Part shown: piece by piece, positions 55,543 through 64,000 of the stretch | Layout of the letters: each line of letters starts with the position of its first letter | How positions within the stretch are numbered: the first letter of the stretch is position 1 | Assembly: GCF_041270065.1 (NCBI RefSeq) | Contig: NZ_CP065958.1 | Location: 4,216,001-4,280,000, forward strand | Direction of reading: 5' to 3' | Length of the DNA stretch: 64,000 nucleotides | Source: Streptomyces fradiae | GTDB lineage: Bacteria; Actinomycetota; Actinomycetes; Streptomycetales; Streptomycetaceae | The notes under the pieces: generated by a model | Seen by the model: only the letters and a program-made list of their open reading frames with translations | Told to the model about the DNA's origin: nothing | The model's database searches: none | Position numbers and translations under genes: made by a program

Positions 55543-57898
55543 GCCGGCGCCTCCGCGCGTCGATGAGCATCTCCTGGACGTGCCGGAGCGGCTGGCCCTC
55601 GGGGTCGGTCGCGTGCCGCGTCCAGTTCCCGTCCGGGCCCAGGTGCCAGGAGGAGGTGGTGTCGGACATCCCGGTCTCCAGGAGCCGGGTCAGGGCGGCC
55701 CGGTGGGCGGGGTCGGTGACCCGGACCAGGGCCTCGATGCGGCGGTCCAGGTTGCGGTGCATCATGTCGGCGCTGCCGATCCACACCTCGGGCTCGCCGC
55801 CGTTGCCGAAGGCGAAGACCCGGGAGTGCTCCAGGAAGCGGCCGAGGATCGAGCGGACCCGGATGTTCTCGGACAGGCCCTCGACGCCGGGGCGCACGGC
55901 GCAGATGCCGCGGACCCAGACGTCCACCGGCACACCGGCCTGGGAGGCGCGGTAGCAGGCGTCGATGACGGCCTCGTCGACCATCGAGTTGACCTTGATC
56001 TTCACGTACGCGGGCCGGCCGGCCCGGTGGTGGGCGACCTCCTTGTTGATCCGCGAGACCAGGCCGTCGCGGAGCGACTTGGGCGCGGTGAGCAGGCGCC
56101 GGTAGGTCTCGCGGCGGGAGTAGCCGGAGAGCCGGTTGAAGAGGTCGGAGAGGTCCGCGCCGACCTGCGGGTCGGCGGTGAGCAGCCCGAGGTCCTCGTA
56201 GAGGCGGGCGGTCTTGGGGTGGTAGTTGCCGGTGCCGACGTGGCTGTAGCGGCGCAGCGTCTCGCCCTCCTGGCGTACCACCAGGGAGAGCTTGCAGTGG
56301 GTCTTCAGGCCGACCAGGCCGTAGACCACGTGGCAGCCGGACTCCTCCAGCTTGCGGGCCCACTTGATGTTGGCCTGCTCGTCGAAGCGGGCCTTGATCT
56401 CGACCAGGACGAGGACCTGCTTGCCGGACTCGGCGGCGTCGATGAGGGCGTCGACTATCGGCGAGTCGCCGGAGGTCCGGTACAGCGTCTGCTTGATCGC
56501 GAGGACGTCCGGGTCGGCCGCCGCCTGCTCCAGGAAGGCCTGGACGGAGGTGGAGAAGGAGTCGTACGGGTGGTGGAGCAGCACGTCGCGCTCGCGCACC
56601 GCGGCGAAGATGTCGGGCGCGGACGCCGACTCGACCTCGGCGAGGTCGCGGTGGGTGCCGGCGACGAACTTCGGGTACTTCAGCTCGGGCCGGTCCAGGG
56701 ACGCGATGCCGAAGAGGCCGGTGAGGTCGAGCGGGCCGGGCAGCGGGTAGACCTCGGCGTCGGAGATCTTCAGCTCGCGGACGAGCAGGTCGAGCACGTA
56801 CGGGTCGATGGACTCCTCGACCTCCAGGCGCACCGGCGGGCCGAAGCGGCGCCGCATGAGCTCCTTCTCCAGGGCCTGGAGCAGGTTCTCGGCGTCGTCC
56901 TCCTCGACCTCCAGGTCCTCGTTCCTGGTCACCCGGAACATGTGGTGGGCCAGCACCTCCATGCCCGGGAACAGCTCCTCCAGGTGCGCGGCGATGACGT
57001 CCTCCAGGGGGACGTAGCGCTCGGGGGAGGCCTCCAGGAAGCGGGAGAGCAGCGGCGGCACCTTGACGCGGGCGAAGTGGCGGTGCCCGCTGACCGGGTT
57101 GCGCACGACGACGGCGAGGTTGAGGGAGAGCCCGGAGATGTACGGGAAGGGGTGCGCCGGGTCGACGGCCAGCGGGGTGAGGACCGGGAAGATCTGCTGG
57201 CGGAACAGGGTGAAGAGGCGCGCCTGCTCCTTCTCGGTGAGCTCGGGCCAGCGGATCAGGTGGATGCCCTCGTCGGCGAGGGCGGGGGCGACGTCCTGCT
57301 GGTAGCAGGCGGCGTGCCGGGCCATGAGCTCGCGCGAGCGGGTCCAGATGAGGTCGAGCACCTCGCGGGGCTGCAGGCCGGAGGCGGAGCGGGTGGCGAC
57401 GCCGGTGGCGATGCGGCGCTTGAGGCCGGCGACCCGGACCATGAAGAACTCGTCGAGGTTCGACGCGAAGATCGCGAGGAAGTTGGCCCGCTCCAGGAGC
57501 GGGGTGTTCGGGTCCTCGGCGAGCTCCAGGACCCGCTCGTTGAAGGCAAGCCAGCTGCGCTCCCGGTCCAGGAACCGGCCCTGCGGCAGTTCGCCCCCGG
57601 AGCCGTCCTCCTCGTACGCGTCGAGGTCGGCGTCCAGGTCGGGCGCGAGGTCGCTCACGGCGGCGCCGTTGACGGCGTGCGGCCGGTGTGCGGCTATGGA
57701 GCCGAGGGAGGGCTGCATCTCGGGCTTCGCGGCCTTGTCGGGCGCCGTGACGGGCGTCTTGCCGGACGCCTTCGCGGGCGTCTTCGCAGGCGTCTTCACG
57801 GGCGACTTGGCAGGCGTCTTCGCGGTCGTCTTCGTGGACGTCTTGGCGGACGACGGGGTGGACGACTGGACCGGGACCTCGGCGGGCTGCTGGCTCAT
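55529..57898 (-). CDS. ppk: Polyphosphate kinase Ppk1
   Basis: A 789-aa enzyme that reversibly polymerises ATP gamma-phosphate to polyphosphate. The core begins at about residue 105 ([22 protein letters not shown]...[23 protein letters not shown]). The catalytic histidine region is [20 protein letters not shown], and ATP contacts include [17 protein letters not shown] and [15 protein letters not shown]. The N-terminal ~100 residues are unusual: a Lys/Thr/Pro/Ala repeat ([19 protein letters not shown]) resembling a histone-H1-type tail, then an acidic part. ATG 57898 is the natural start. It heads the ppk-CHAD-NUDIX operon. Confidence 0.96.
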   Translation of the reverse strand: MSQQPAEVPVQSSTPSSAKTSTKTTAKTPAKSPVKTPAKTPAKASGKTPVTAPDKAAKPEMQPSLGSIAAHRPHAVNGAAVSDLAPDLDADLDAYEEDGSGGELPQGRFLDRERSWLAFNERVLELAEDPNTPLLERANFLAIFASNLDEFFMVRVAGLKRRIATGVATRSASGLQPREVLDLIWTRSRELMARHAACYQQDVAPALADEGIHLIRWPELTEKEQARLFTLFRQQIFPVLTPLAVDPAHPFPYISGLSLNLAVVVRNPVSGHRHFARVKVPPLLSRFLEASPERYVPLEDVIAAHLEELFPGMEVLAHHMFRVTRNEDLEVEEDDAENLLQALEKELMRRRFGPPVRLEVEESIDPYVLDLLVRELKISDAEVYPLPGPLDLTGLFGIASLDRPELKYPKFVAGTHRDLAEVESASAPDIFAAVRERDVLLHHPYDSFSTSVQAFLEQAAADPDVLAIKQTLYRTSGDSPIVDALIDAAESGKQVLVLVEIKARFDEQANIKWARKLEESGCHVVYGLVGLKTHCKLSLVVRQEGETLRRYSHVGTGNYHPKTARLYEDLGLLTADPQVGADLSDLFNRLSGYSRRETYRRLLTAPKSLRDGLVSRINKEVAHHRAGRPAYVKIKVNSMVDEAVIDACYRASQAGVPVDVWVRGICAVRPGVEGLSENIRVRSILGRFLEHSRVFAFGNGGEPEVWIGSADMMHRNLDRRIEALVRVTDPAHRAALTRLLETGMSDTTSSWHLGPDGNWTRHATDPEGQPLRHVQEMLIDARRRRRAQP

Positions 57899-58110
57899 GG
57901 CCCCATTCTTCCGCGCGAAGGGCTGGTCGGGCGCGTCGGAGCGGGCCGTGGGGGAAGGGAGTCTTCCTTTGGGAAGTCTGCCCCTCGGGTGGGCGGGCAC
58001 GGAGCGCTTCATTGCGTGAGCGTCGCAAGCGCGTCTGAATGGTTGGTAACGGGGACGTGACGTGAGGGAATCGGGGGCGGGGCCGGGTCGGGGCCCCGCC
58101 GCTGGCGTTC
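57899..58110 (-). promoter_or_regulatory. ppk upstream region
   Basis: About 210 bp. On the minus strand a degenerate repeat GTCACGTCCCC-GTTACCAACC (complement of 58042-58062) resembles PHO-box units at 11-bp period but lacks the consensus TTCACC. A TTGCGACG motif follows. PhoP control of ppk is known in streptomycetes, but this site is weak. Confidence 0.35.
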
Positions 58111-59061
58111 CTACGGAAGCCGGGCGCGCAGGACCCGGAAGGCGGCGAAGGCCGCGAGGGCGGCGAGGGCGAGGAGGATGCCGCCCTCGATGAGCTGGGT
58201 GGGCCAGTAGTGGGAGTACGGGTGGTAGTCGACGTACTGGCCGGTGACGTTCTTGGCGGCCAGGCACTCGGCGGGGCTGTTCCCCAGGTCGTGGCAGGAC
58301 CACTCCTCGATGCGGCGTCCTTCGGCGGTGAGCAGACCCGTGTCCATCATGAGGCCGTTGCCCGGGACGAGGAGGGGGCCGGTCCGCATGTTCATGGGGC
58401 CGGTGACCGTCCCGACGCCGAGCCAGCTCCAGCGCAGGTTGCCGAGGACCAGCGTGACCACGCCCATGACCAGGCCGGTCGCCGCCATGGCGACGAGGGT
58501 GCGCCGGACGAGCAGGCCGACGAGGGTGCCGACGGCGACGGCCGCGAGGACGTATGCGAGGAGGACGACGCCCGTCGCCTCGTACGGGCCGCGGTCGGCC
58601 CAGTTGAGCTGGTACGTGCCCGCGACGCGGCTCCAGCCGATCCGGAAGACGCCCATCAGGGCGAGGGTGAGGCCGGTGGCGGCGCCCGTGGCGGTGAGGA
58701 CCTTGGCGCGGAGCCAGGCCGCCGGGGCGGTCGACTGGGTGAGGGAGAGCCGGTACGTCCCGGACTCGAACTCGCGGGCGATCAGCGGGCCCGCGACGAA
58801 GGCGCCCACGAACAGCGGCAGCAGGATCGTGCCCATGCCCGCGTAGTCCATGGCGATGCGCAGCGTCTCGTAGCCGCGGCTCTCGTCGGCGGGCCACCGG
58901 CTGCCGTCCGGCAGCACCCGGTCGGGGGTCTGTCCGTCCCAGATCCGCAGGCCGCCGACCACGGCGAGGGCGAGCAGGGCGAGGGCGCCGGCGGCCCAGA
59001 GGGTACGGCGGTACTGGCGGACCGTCACCCAGTACGGGCCCTTGAGGGCGAGAGCGCTCAC
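58111..59061 (-). CDS. ABC transporter permease
   Basis: A 316-aa permease of the ABC-2 type with six predicted TM segments and a ~50-residue extracellular loop containing two Cys ([18 protein letters not shown]). The feature [17 protein letters not shown] is the permease-ATPase interface helix. GTG 59061 overlaps the ATPase stop by 4 bp. With the GntR/YtrA regulator it forms a likely three-gene operon for efflux or resistance. The substrate is unknown. Confidence 0.87.
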   Translation of the reverse strand: MSALALKGPYWVTVRQYRRTLWAAGALALLALAVVGGLRIWDGQTPDRVLPDGSRWPADESRGYETLRIAMDYAGMGTILLPLFVGAFVAGPLIAREFESGTYRLSLTQSTAPAAWLRAKVLTATGAATGLTLALMGVFRIGWSRVAGTYQLNWADRGPYEATGVVLLAYVLAAVAVGTLVGLLVRRTLVAMAATGLVMGVVTLVLGNLRWSWLGVGTVTGPMNMRTGPLLVPGNGLMMDTGLLTAEGRRIEEWSCHDLGNSPAECLAAKNVTGQYVDYHPYSHYWPTQLIEGGILLALAALAAFAAFRVLRARLP

Positions 59062-59900
59062 GCGGCGGCTCCTTCGGTGGTGCGGAGGTGGGCGAGGAGG
59101 AGGTCCTCCAGGGAGGGTTCGCTGGTTTCCCACGGTCCTTCGACCGGGCCCGCGGGGCGGATCAGCGCGGTGAGCTGGCGGCCCGTGGTGCGGGACTCGA
59201 CGACCGTGTGCGGGGCGAGGTCGCCGATCGGGCCGGTGAGCAGGGTGTGGGCGGCGAGGAGTTCGTCGACCGCCCCGTCGAGGCGGACCCGGCCGCCGTC
59301 GAGCAGCAGGAGGTGGTCGCAGGCGCCCTCCAGCTCGGTGAGGATGTGCGAGGACATGACGACGGTGGTGCCGTGTTCGGCGGCGTCGGCCAGGAGCAGG
59401 CCCATCAGCTGGTGCCGGGCCAGCGGGTCCAGGTCCGCCATCGGCTCGTCGAGCAGGAGGAGTTCGGGGCGCTTGCCGAGGGCCAGGGCGAGGGCGACCC
59501 GGGTGCGCTGACCGCCGGAGAGGCGGCGCACGAGCGTGTCGGAGGAGAAGCCGCCGCCGTCGACGACCCGGCGGGCGGCGGCCTCGTCCCAGCGGCCCGG
59601 GTTCAGCTCGCGGCCCATCCGCAGGGTGTCCGCGACGGACAGCCGGGGGTGCAGCGGCTTGTCCTGCGCCACGTACGCCAGCTTCTCGCGGGGCGGGGCC
59701 GTGATCGTGCCCTCGGTGGGGCGGAGCAGGCCCGCCGTGAGGGCGAGGAGGGTGGACTTGCCGGCGCCGTTGGGGCCGACCAGGGCGCAGACGCGGCCGG
59801 CGGGGAGGGCGAGGTGGCAGCCGCGGAGCGCCCAGGACCGGGCCCGGCCTCCGTACCGTACGCCGATGCCCTCCGCCCTCAGCGCGATGTCCTCACTCAT
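59058..59900 (-). CDS. ABC transporter ATP-binding protein
   Basis: A 280-aa ATPase. Walker [11 protein letters not shown]-loop AYVAQDKPL, signature [13 protein letters not shown], Walker [14 protein letters not shown]-loop SSHI. ATG 59900 overlaps the GntR gene stop by 4 bp. It energises the permease encoded downstream. The C-terminal ~60 residues form an extra domain with [18 protein letters not shown], as in bacitracin/lantibiotic-type ATPases. Confidence 0.93.
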   Translation of the reverse strand: MSEDIALRAEGIGVRYGGRARSWALRGCHLALPAGRVCALVGPNGAGKSTLLALTAGLLRPTEGTITAPPREKLAYVAQDKPLHPRLSVADTLRMGRELNPGRWDEAAARRVVDGGGFSSDTLVRRLSGGQRTRVALALALGKRPELLLLDEPMADLDPLARHQLMGLLLADAAEHGTTVVMSSHILTELEGACDHLLLLDGGRVRLDGAVDELLAAHTLLTGPIGDLAPHTVVESRTTGRQLTALIRPAGPVEGPWETSEPSLEDLLLAHLRTTEGAAA

Positions 59901-60313
59901 ATGTCCCCCTCGAAGAGTTCGTTCAGTACGGATGTGAAGAGCGCGGCCACGTCGTCCCGCTCCAGGCCCGCCTCGCGCGCCCGTCGCGCCCACGCGGCGA
60001 GTTCGCCGCGCAGCGGCGAGTCGGCGGGGCCGGTGGCGAGGGTGCCGAGAGTGCCGAGGGTGGCGCGGACGAAGGTGCCGAGGCCGCGGCGGGCCTCGAC
60101 CAGGCCTTCGCGTTCCAGCTCCCGGTAGGCCTTGAGGACCGTGTTCGGGTTCACGGCGGTGGCCTCGACGACCTCGCGGGCGGTCGGCAGCCGGTCGCCG
60201 GGCTCCAACAGGCCCATGCGGAGGGCCTGTTTGGTCTGCTGGACGATCTGGAGATAGGTGGCGACCCCGCTGCGGCGGTCGATCCGGTAGGCGAGCACGT
60301 GCGCTTGCACCAC
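59897..60313 (-). CDS. GntR regulator, YtrA subfamily
   Basis: A 138-aa repressor. N-terminal winged HTH (residues about 12-78; YLQIVQQTKQALRMGLLEPGDRLPTAREVVEATAVNPNTVLKAYRELEREGLVEARRGLGTFV) is followed by the short helical YtrA tail. It is the first gene of the operon with the ABC transporter genes, the standard layout of YtrA-type auto-regulated transporter operons. GTG 60313 is used because a promoter inside the upstream palindrome would start a leaderless transcript there; GTG 60310 or the TTG at 60328 are alternatives. Confidence 0.88.
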   Translation of the reverse strand: MVQAHVLAYRIDRRSGVATYLQIVQQTKQALRMGLLEPGDRLPTAREVVEATAVNPNTVLKAYRELEREGLVEARRGLGTFVRATLGTLGTLATGPADSPLRGELAAWARRAREAGLERDDVAALFTSVLNELFEGDI

Positions 60314-60348
60314 CCTTTCACTAATCAAGTAGTGAAAGGGTGGTGCAA
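60305..60348. promoter_or_regulatory. Perfect 19-bp palindromic operator/promoter of the GntR operon
   Basis: TTGCACCACCCTTTCACTA (60305-60323) and its exact reverse complement (60330-60348) flank ATCAAG. On the minus strand TTGCAC (60348-60343) and ATTAGT (60325-60320) are a 17-bp-spaced promoter within the repeat, and the start codon lies inside the left arm. Binding by the regulator would block both transcription and start. Confidence 0.85.
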
Positions 60349-60352
60349 AGAA

Positions 60353-60374
60353 GGGGGCGGTGTCAACCGCCCCC
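60353..60374 (-). terminator. Terminator after mshD
   Basis: GGGGGCGGT (60353-60361) / ACCGCCCCC (60366-60374) with a 4-nt loop, 25 bp after the mshD stop. Confidence 0.8.
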
Positions 60375-60398
60375 TCGCTCCGCCCTACTGACGGGGTC

Positions 60399-61325
60399 TC
60401 AGGACTCCGTGCGGTACATCAGGTCCACCTCGTGGGTCCGGAAGCCCAGGCCCTCGTACACCCGCACCGCCGCCGTGTTGTCGGCGTCCACGTACAGCAT
60501 CGCCGTCGGCAGCGTCTCCGCCGCCAGATGCCGCAGGCCGATCGCCGTCAGCGCCTTGCCCAGGCCGCCGCCCTGCGCGCCGGGCAGCACGCCCACCACG
60601 TACACCTCGCCCAGCTGCTCCTCGGCGTGCACCTTCGTCCAGTGGAAGCCGACCAGCCGCCCCTCGCGCTCCGCGAGGAAGAACCCCTTCGGGTCGAACC
60701 ACGGCTCCGCGATCCGGTCGTCCAGGTCCCGCTGGGTCAGCGACCCCTGCTCGGGGTGGTGGGCGAAGGCCGCCGCGTTCACCGCGAGCCAGGCCGCGTC
60801 GTCCTGACCCGGTACGAAGGTGCGCACCGTCACGCCCTCGGGCAGCACCGGCTCCGGGATGTCCAGCGGCACCAGCGCCCGGCGCAGCTGGCGCAGTTCG
60901 CGGAACAGGGTCAGGCCGAGCACCTGCGCGAGGTGCCGGGCCGCCGACTTGCCGCCGTGCGCCCAGACCCGCAGCCGCTTCCCGGACGCGTCGAGCAGCG
61001 CGGTGCCGAGCGCCCGGCCGTGCCCGCGGCCCCGGTGCGCCGGATGCACCACCAGCTCCGCCGCCGGCGCCTCCACCGGGTCGGTCTCCTCCAGCTGGGC
61101 GTAGCCGTACAGATGCGGGCCGACCGTCAGGAGGAAGTGCCGTACGCCCTCCCGCCGCCCGTGCCGCAGATACAGCCGCCCCTGCTCCGACACGGCGTGC
61201 ACGCCGTCGGCGCGGTCGGCGGCCTCGAGGAGGTCGAGGACATCACTGATCTGCTCGGGGCTCAGCTCTTCGTAACTCTTGATCTGCCGTCCGGGTTCGA
61301 GGGCCGGCGCCGCGTCGGAAGTCAT
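60399..61325 (-). CDS. mshD: Mycothiol synthase MshD
   Basis: A 308-aa double-GNAT acetyltransferase that acetylates the cysteine of Cys-GlcN-Ins to give mycothiol, the actinobacterial thiol buffer. The N-terminal GNAT half has VVHPAHRGRGHGRALGTALL; the C-terminal half has VYVVGVLPGAQGGGLGKALTAIGLRHL and the acetyl-CoA-binding LYVDADNTAAVRVYEGLGF. ATG 61325. Length and tandem architecture match the family. Confidence 0.96.
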   Translation of the reverse strand: MTSDAAPALEPGRQIKSYEELSPEQISDVLDLLEAADRADGVHAVSEQGRLYLRHGRREGVRHFLLTVGPHLYGYAQLEETDPVEAPAAELVVHPAHRGRGHGRALGTALLDASGKRLRVWAHGGKSAARHLAQVLGLTLFRELRQLRRALVPLDIPEPVLPEGVTVRTFVPGQDDAAWLAVNAAAFAHHPEQGSLTQRDLDDRIAEPWFDPKGFFLAEREGRLVGFHWTKVHAEEQLGEVYVVGVLPGAQGGGLGKALTAIGLRHLAAETLPTAMLYVDADNTAAVRVYEGLGFRTHEVDLMYRTES

Positions 61326-61537
61326 GCCTCCGAGCCTACGGCTGTGCCGTCCGACCCCGTGGGAGATCACCCGGAGACTGTCAGGTGGGGAGGGCCGGGG
61401 TCGGGGAGACGTGAGCGGATTCAGCGGAGAAGTGAGCAAAGTCAACCAGCTCGTAACCCGCACCCCCCTGTTGCGCTACGCGCGTTGACCCTAGGCTGCG
61501 CGGGCAACACCGGAGTCGTTCAGGGAACTGGGGAGAA

Positions 61538-63382
61538 ATGGCAGCGACACGGAAGAAGAACAAGGCGGGGCGGCGCATCCTCGCCCTCGGGGCGGGACTC
61601 GCCACCGTCGGCGCGCTCGTGGCGGCGATGCCGGCCGGCGCCTCGCAGGACCGCGCCGCGGACGCCGGGTACGGCAACGGCAAGGGCTGGGGGCGGATGG
61701 TCGACGTCCAGCTCCTCTCCTTCAACGACCTCCACGGCAACCTGGAGCCGCCGACCGGCTCCTCGGGCCGCCTCACGCAGCTGAACGAGGACGGCACCAC
61801 CAAGACCATCGAGGGCGTCGGCGGCGTCGAGTACCTCGCCACGCACCTGCGCCAGGCCCGTCAGGGGAACCGTTACTCCATCACCGCGGCCGCGGGCGAC
61901 ATGATCGGCGCCTCGCCGCTGGTCTCCGGCCTCTTCCACGACGAGCCGACCGTCGAGGCGCTGAACAAGCTGAAGCTCGACGTCACCTCCGTCGGCAACC
62001 ACGAGTTCGACGAGGGCGGGCGCGAGCTCGCCCGTCTGCAGAACGGCGGCTGTCACCCGGTCGAGGGCTGCTACGAGGAGGGCAGGACCTTCTCCGGCGC
62101 GCACTTCCCGTACCTCGCGGCGAACGTGACGGACGAGAAGACCGGCCGTCCGATGCTGGACCCGTACTACATCTGGGAGCGCGACGGCATCAAGATCGGC
62201 TTCATCGGCGTGACCCTGGAGGGCACGGCGGACATCGTGAACGCCGACGGCATCAAGGGCCTGAAGTTCGGCGACGAGGTCGAGACGATCAACAAGTACG
62301 CCAAGGTGCTGGAGCGCAAGGGCGTGAAGTCGATCGTCGCGCTGCTCCACGAGGGCGGCATGCCGGCCTCCGGCGCGTACAACTACGACTGCGACACCCC
62401 GGGCGCGGGCGCCGGCATCTCCGGCCCGATCGTGGACATCGCCAAGAACGTCACCCCGCAGGTCGACGCCCTGGTCACCGGCCACACCCACCAGTCGTAC
62501 GCGTGCACCATCCCGGACCCGTCCGGCAAGCCGCGCACCGTCACCTCGGCGGCCTCCTTCGGCCGGCTGTACACCGACACGACGCTGACCTACGACCGGC
62601 GTACGAAGGACATCGTCCGCACCGCCGTCGCCTCCGCGAACCACGTCGTCACCCGTGACGTGACCCCGGCGAAGGACATGACCGACCTGATCAGCCGCTA
62701 CAAGACGCTGTCCGCGCCGGTCGCGAACCGTGCGGTGGGTCACATCTCGGCCGACATCGAGAACCCGCTCCCGGACCCCAAGAAGCCGTTCGCCGACGTC
62801 GAGCGGCCGGCCGGCAACCTGATCGCCGACGCGCAGCTGGAGGCCATGGCCCCGGCGGACAAGGGCGGCGCGCAGCTCGCGCTGATGAACCCGGGTGGCA
62901 TCCGCATGCCGCTGACCTACGCGCAGTCCGGTGGTGAGGGCGACGGCGTGGTGACCTACGCCGAGGCGTACGCCGTCCAGCCGTTCACCAACATGATGAC
63001 GACGGTCGACCTGACCGGCGCCCAGCTGATCACCACGCTGCAGCAGCAGGTCAGCGGCGCGAACCTGGCCGCCCCGAAGTACCTGCAGGTGTCGAAGGGC
63101 TTCACGTACACCCTGGACACGACCAAGACCGGCGCGGACCGGATCGTGGTCGACTCGGTGAAGCTGAACGGCGAGGCGATCGACCCGGCGAAGACCTACC
63201 GGGTCGCGATGAACGAGTTCCTGGCGGCCGGCAGCGACGGCTTCCCCGTGCTGAAGGAGCACAAGAACAAGCTGGTCGGCGCCTCCGACCTGGACGTGCT
63301 CGTCGCCTACATGACCGCCCACTCCTCGGCGAGCGCCCCGCTGGCGCCGCCGGCGCTGGGCCGGATCACGATCGTGAAGTAG
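61538..63382 (+). CDS. Secreted bifunctional metallophosphatase / 5'-nucleotidase
   Basis: A 614-aa exported phosphohydrolase. Sec signal (residues 1 to about 37, cleavage near AGA-SQ). The calcineurin-type metal domain has SFNDLHGNLEP, AGDMIGASPL, GNHEFDEGG, HEGG and GHTHQSYAC; the C-terminal nucleotidase domain (about 380-600) has NLIADAQLEAM, LMNPGGIR and FLAAGSDGFPVL, holding the nucleobase pocket. It releases inorganic phosphate from extracellular nucleotides, fitting the phosphate-rich neighbourhood. ATG 61538 follows GGGGAGA. Confidence 0.94.
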   Translation: MAATRKKNKAGRRILALGAGLATVGALVAAMPAGASQDRAADAGYGNGKGWGRMVDVQLLSFNDLHGNLEPPTGSSGRLTQLNEDGTTKTIEGVGGVEYLATHLRQARQGNRYSITAAAGDMIGASPLVSGLFHDEPTVEALNKLKLDVTSVGNHEFDEGGRELARLQNGGCHPVEGCYEEGRTFSGAHFPYLAANVTDEKTGRPMLDPYYIWERDGIKIGFIGVTLEGTADIVNADGIKGLKFGDEVETINKYAKVLERKGVKSIVALLHEGGMPASGAYNYDCDTPGAGAGISGPIVDIAKNVTPQVDALVTGHTHQSYACTIPDPSGKPRTVTSAASFGRLYTDTTLTYDRRTKDIVRTAVASANHVVTRDVTPAKDMTDLISRYKTLSAPVANRAVGHISADIENPLPDPKKPFADVERPAGNLIADAQLEAMAPADKGGAQLALMNPGGIRMPLTYAQSGGEGDGVVTYAEAYAVQPFTNMMTTVDLTGAQLITTLQQQVSGANLAAPKYLQVSKGFTYTLDTTKTGADRIVVDSVKLNGEAIDPAKTYRVAMNEFLAAGSDGFPVLKEHKNKLVGASDLDVLVAYMTAHSSASAPLAPPALGRITIVK

Positions 63383-63511
63383 TCATTGCAGCAGTCAGAG
63401 GGGCGGTGTCCGCGTGGCGGGCGCCGCCCTTCGGCGTACCCGCGTACCCGGCGGTAATCACCCGGCGCACGACTCTGGCAGGGGCACGTCAAGCGCTGTC
63501 ATAGTGCCGCC

Positions 63512-64000
63512 ATGGACCGACGACGCTTTCTCGCGGGCGCCGCCGCAGCCGGTGCCGCACTCCTCGTGGGCACCCCCTCCGCCCGGGCGGCCACCGCCCT
63601 CGGGACGCAGGACTGGATGGCTGCCTACGGCGACCCCACCCCGCTCCAGAAGCTCACGATCCCCGGAACGCACGACTCCGGGGCCCGCTACGGCGGGCTG
63701 TGGACCGAGTGCCAGAACACCACCATCGCCCAGCAACTGGACAGCGGCATCCGCTTCCTGGACATCCGCTGCCGGGTCACCGGCGGCTCGTTCGCCATCC
63801 ACCACGGGTCCTTCTACCAGAACATGATGTTCGGCGACGTCCTCGTGGCCTGCTGGAACTTCCTCGCCGCACACCCCTCCGAGACCGTCCTGATGCGGGT
63901 CAAGCAGGAGTACTCGACCGACTCCGACGCCACCTTCCGGGCGATCTTCGACGACTACCTCGACAACCGCGGCTGGCGCCCGCTGTTCCGCATCGGCGAC
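63512..64000 (+). CDS. Secreted phosphatidylinositol-specific PLC-like protein (partial)
   Basis: N-terminal 163 residues; the rest lies beyond the right edge. A twin-arginine-type signal (RRRFLAGAAAAGAALL...ARA) is followed by the PI-PLC X-domain: catalytic H54 in TIPGTHDSG and second His at H97/H98 (FAIHHGSFYQ), with FLDIRCRV between. It cleaves phosphatidylinositol or GPI-like lipids in related bacterial enzymes. ATG 63512. It may be a separate transcription unit from the 5'-nucleotidase (129 bp gap). Confidence 0.9.
   Translation, partial: MDRRRFLAGAAAAGAALLVGTPSARAATALGTQDWMAAYGDPTPLQKLTIPGTHDSGARYGGLWTECQNTTIAQQLDSGIRFLDIRCRVTGGSFAIHHGSFYQNMMFGDVLVACWNFLAAHPSETVLMRVKQEYSTDSDATFRAIFDDYLDNRGWRPLFRIGD

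Noticed and set aside
58040..58062. PHO box before ppk
   Set aside because: Only a degenerate GTCAC/GTTAC pair; consensus bases are missing. Kept only as a low-confidence note in the ppk upstream region.

Overview
The window is very GC-rich, uses GTG starts freely, and carries gene families and gene order typical of a Streptomyces chromosome: an AfsR/SARP regulator, an AtrA-type TetR regulator, SpoIIE phosphatases, mycothiol synthase and an rRNA operon without spacer tRNAs. The order matches what I remember of the core region around SCO4100-SCO4152 of S. coelicolor. That comparison is from memory and was not computed. I see no insertion sequence, integrase, prophage or CRISPR array, so this is core rather than acquired DNA.

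Layout. 1-1112: end of an ECF sigma gene, a rhodanese protein and initiator tRNA-Met. 1214-7933: a small secreted protein, a PLP enzyme / MFS exporter / SpoIIE phosphatase series, an M23 peptidase under a c-di-AMP (ydaO-type) riboswitch, and an aldo/keto reductase. 7971-13277 (minus): PrsW-like protease, TrmB, L-2-hydroxyglutarate oxidase and a sporulation-associated HTH/TPR protein. 13821-22391: an orphan asparagine-synthetase/macrolactam-cyclase-like protein, a large SARP-NTPase regulator, an ECF sigma factor fused to an extracellular carbohydrate-binding-like domain, and AtrA. 22727-27857: type II NADH dehydrogenase, a PAS-SpoIIE-HATPase protein and a divergent MFS/MarR pair. 27870-33666: a complete 16S-23S-5S operon with tandem promoters and a strong terminator.

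33678-44766: a two-component system and a GNAT protein, then a compact minus-strand operon resembling a Gram-positive type IV secretion machine. It has a coupling-protein-like ATPase, a VirB4 ATPase core, a PrgI/VirB4-N-like protein, a VirB6-like channel, a VirB8-like protein and a pilin-sized membrane protein, with a divergent SLT-NlpC/P60 wall hydrolase. No relaxase is present. This is the most interesting system in the window.

44959-64000: PAP2 phosphatase, small proteins, a lipoprotein, CsoR with its operator, then a phosphate block. The block holds a PhoU-like protein and Pit permease, the pstSCAB operon under a PHO box, and ppk overlapping a CHAD-domain gene and a NUDIX gene. It is followed by a GntR/ABC-transporter operon with a perfect palindrome over its start, mycothiol synthase, a secreted 5'-nucleotidase and the start of a secreted PI-PLC-like protein. 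Low-affinity Pi uptake, high-affinity Pi uptake, polyphosphate synthesis and nucleotide dephosphorylation are therefore grouped together.
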